A stretch of DNA of 48,826 nt. It comes from Treponema sp. UBA3870. GTDB taxonomy: Bacteria > Spirochaetota > Spirochaetia > Treponematales > Treponemataceae. The DNA is taken from positions 1 through 48,826 of the forward strand of contig DGGQ01000046.1 of the NCBI GenBank assembly GCA_002392275.1. The letters are read 5' to 3'. Under the pieces are notes generated by a model, which was not told where the DNA came from, did no database searches, and saw only the letters and a program-made list of their open reading frames with translations. Shown here piece by piece: positions 47,398-48,826 of this stretch. The position numbers were made by a program, and so were the translations under genes. Numbering within the stretch: position 1 is the first letter of the stretch; each line of letters opens with the position of its first letter.

Positions 47398-48826
47398 ATG
47401 GGAAAGATTATAGGTATTGACTTGGGTACAACAAACTCTTGTGTATCTGTTATGGAAAACGGTGAGCCGGTGGTCATCCAGAATTCAGAGGGAGGACGCA
47501 CGACTCCGTCAATCGTTGGTTTTACGGCAAAGGGTGACCGTGTTGTTGGTCTTCCTGCAAAGAACCAGATGGTAACCAACCCGAAGAATACAATCTACTC
47601 AATCAAGCGCTTTATCGGCCACAGGTTCAATGAGCTTGCAGGCGAAGCAAAGATGGTTCCATATACGGTTGTTGACCATGGCGAAGATGTCCGTGTTGAG
47701 GTTGACGAGAACGGCGCAAAGAAGCAGTACAGCCCGCAGGAGATTTCAGCATTCGTCCTCCAGAAGATGAAGAAGACAGCAGAGGATTATCTTGGCGAGG
47801 AAGTCACAGAGGCCGTCATCACCGTTCCTGCATATTTCAACGACTCACAGCGCCAGGCAACAAAGGATGCCGGTAAGATTGCAGGACTTGACGTAAAGAG
47901 AATCATCAACGAGCCTACGGCTGCTGCAATGGCATTTGGTCTCAAGGAAGATCAGAAAAAGGAAAAGACAATCGCCGTATATGACCTTGGTGGTGGTACT
48001 TTCGATATTTCCATCATCGAGATTGCGGACGGTGTTTTTGAAGTAAAATCAACAAACGGAAACACCCACCTTGGTGGAGATGACTGGGACCGCCGCGTCG
48101 TCAACTGGCTCATCGAGAGCTTCAAGAACGACACAGGAATCGATCTTTCAAAGGACAGTATGGCACTCCAGAGACTCCGTGAGGCAGCCGAGAACGCAAA
48201 GATTTCTCTTTCAAACCAGACGACGACCGACATCAACCTTCCGTTCATCACAGCCGACGCTACTGGTCCAAAGCACTTGCAGAAGACTTTGAGCCGCGCT
48301 GAGTTCGAGAGAATGACGGACGATCTTTTTGAGGCCACACGCGAGCCATGTGTCAAGGCAATGAACGACGCAAAGATTTCATCAGACAAGATTGACGAGG
48401 TTCTTTTGGTCGGTGGTTCAAGCCGTATGCCAAAGGTCCAGGACATCGTAAAGAGCATCTTCGGAAAAGAGGGAAGCCGTGCAGTAAACCCGGACGAGGC
48501 AGTTTCTATTGGTGCCGCAATCCAGGGCGGTGTCTTGAAGGGAGACGTGAAGGACGTTCTTCTTCTTGATGTCACTCCACTTTCTCTTGGTATCGAGACA
48601 ATGGGAGGCGTGTTCACCCGTCTTATCAACCGCAACACGACCATTCCTACAAAGAAGAGCCAGATTTTCTCAACAGCCGCCGATGGTCAGACTGCTGTTA
48701 CAATCCACGTTCTCCAGGGTGAGCGCGAGATGGCTTCACAGAACCGCACTCTCGGAAACTTTGACTTGGTCGGAATCCCACCGGCACCACGCGGAGTTCC
48801 GCAGATTGAGGTAACATTCGACATCG
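47398..48826 (+). CDS. dnaK: Chaperone DnaK, cut by the window end
   Basis: The first 476 codons of Hsp70. The nucleotide-binding domain shows GIDLGTTNSCVSVM, AVITVPAYFNDSQRQATKDAGKIAGL, YDLGGGTFDISII and LLVGGSSRMPKVQ; the substrate-binding domain begins at DVTPLSLGIETMGGVF, where the reading frame runs off the window. About 150 codons are missing. AGAGGAG precedes the ATG. It pairs with grpE upstream and makes the folding machine with DnaJ, not in this window. Confidence 0.98.
   Translation, partial: MGKIIGIDLGTTNSCVSVMENGEPVVIQNSEGGRTTPSIVGFTAKGDRVVGLPAKNQMVTNPKNTIYSIKRFIGHRFNELAGEAKMVPYTVVDHGEDVRVEVDENGAKKQYSPQEISAFVLQKMKKTAEDYLGEEVTEAVITVPAYFNDSQRQATKDAGKIAGLDVKRIINEPTAAAMAFGLKEDQKKEKTIAVYDLGGGTFDISIIEIADGVFEVKSTNGNTHLGGDDWDRRVVNWLIESFKNDTGIDLSKDSMALQRLREAAENAKISLSNQTTTDINLPFITADATGPKHLQKTLSRAEFERMTDDLFEATREPCVKAMNDAKISSDKIDEVLLVGGSSRMPKVQDIVKSIFGKEGSRAVNPDEAVSIGAAIQGGVLKGDVKDVLLLDVTPLSLGIETMGGVFTRLINRNTTIPTKKSQIFSTAADGQTAVTIHVLQGEREMASQNRTLGNFDLVGIPPAPRGVPQIEVTFDI

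Overview
The window reads as chromosomal DNA of a host-associated spirochaete, most likely a Treponema. The evidence is the housekeeping set and its order (ispE-spoVG-tRNA-rplY-tilS, then lepA, a Maf/DUF115-type protein, a SurA/PpiD-like foldase, grpE-dnaK), the many lipoproteins with relaxed lipoboxes (ASC, FSC, VSC), and the mix of well-coded genes with AT-rich accessory DNA full of BspA-type leucine-rich repeats. The genus is an inference; no rRNA or other decisive marker lies in the window.

Layout. 0-2.6 kb: an AAA/DUF4143 ATPase, a small lipoprotein and an XRE regulator around an 18-bp palindrome. 2.7-15.4 kb: core genes (ispE, spoVG, tRNA-Gln, rplY, tilS, a TPR exported protein, a lipoprotein HtrA-type protease, lepA, then on the minus strand a DUF115 protein and a PpiD-like chaperone). 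15.5-23.6 kb: tRNA-Asp, tRNA-Pro, aroA, ilvE, gltX, small genes and an AGCS amino-acid symporter preceded by an attenuator-like leader. 23.7-27.8 kb: a GGDEF/EAL protein, a membrane-anchored nuclease-like protein, a lipoprotein lipase of the thermoalkalophilic L1 type and an ArsC/Spx-like protein. 27.8-46.5 kb: an accessory island bracketed by two near-identical, same-orientation copies of an AAA-ATPase/PD-(D/E)XK gene. 46.6 kb to the end: grpE and a truncated dnaK.

The island is the unusual part. It holds three tandem proteins that join an N-terminal BspA-type LRR domain to a C-terminal winged helix like the DNA-binding part of WYL regulators; I know of no described family with this layout. 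It also holds an AAA+ ATPase directly followed by a soluble protein that looks like the cytosolic domain of the flagellar export gate FlhA without its membrane part, a multi-repeat InlB/LRR lipoprotein, an LRR gene overlapping an FRG-domain gene, and a Sel1 lipoprotein overlapping a secreted endonuclease/phosphatase-fold protein. Four promoters in the island carry the same 21-bp interrupted palindrome (CTCTA, 11 bp, YAGAS) exactly 8 bp upstream of a TATAMT -10 box. They precede the small gene and first LRR-wHTH, the second LRR-wHTH, the AAA+/FlhA-like pair and the InlB/LRR lipoprotein. This suggests one regulon in which LRR-wHTH proteins (or the local XRE protein) control intracellular and surface modules together.

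A second pattern across the window is a -10 box 6-9 bp upstream of the ATG at eight genes, which predicts leaderless mRNAs. All functions are read from sequence motifs; none was tested by search or alignment software.
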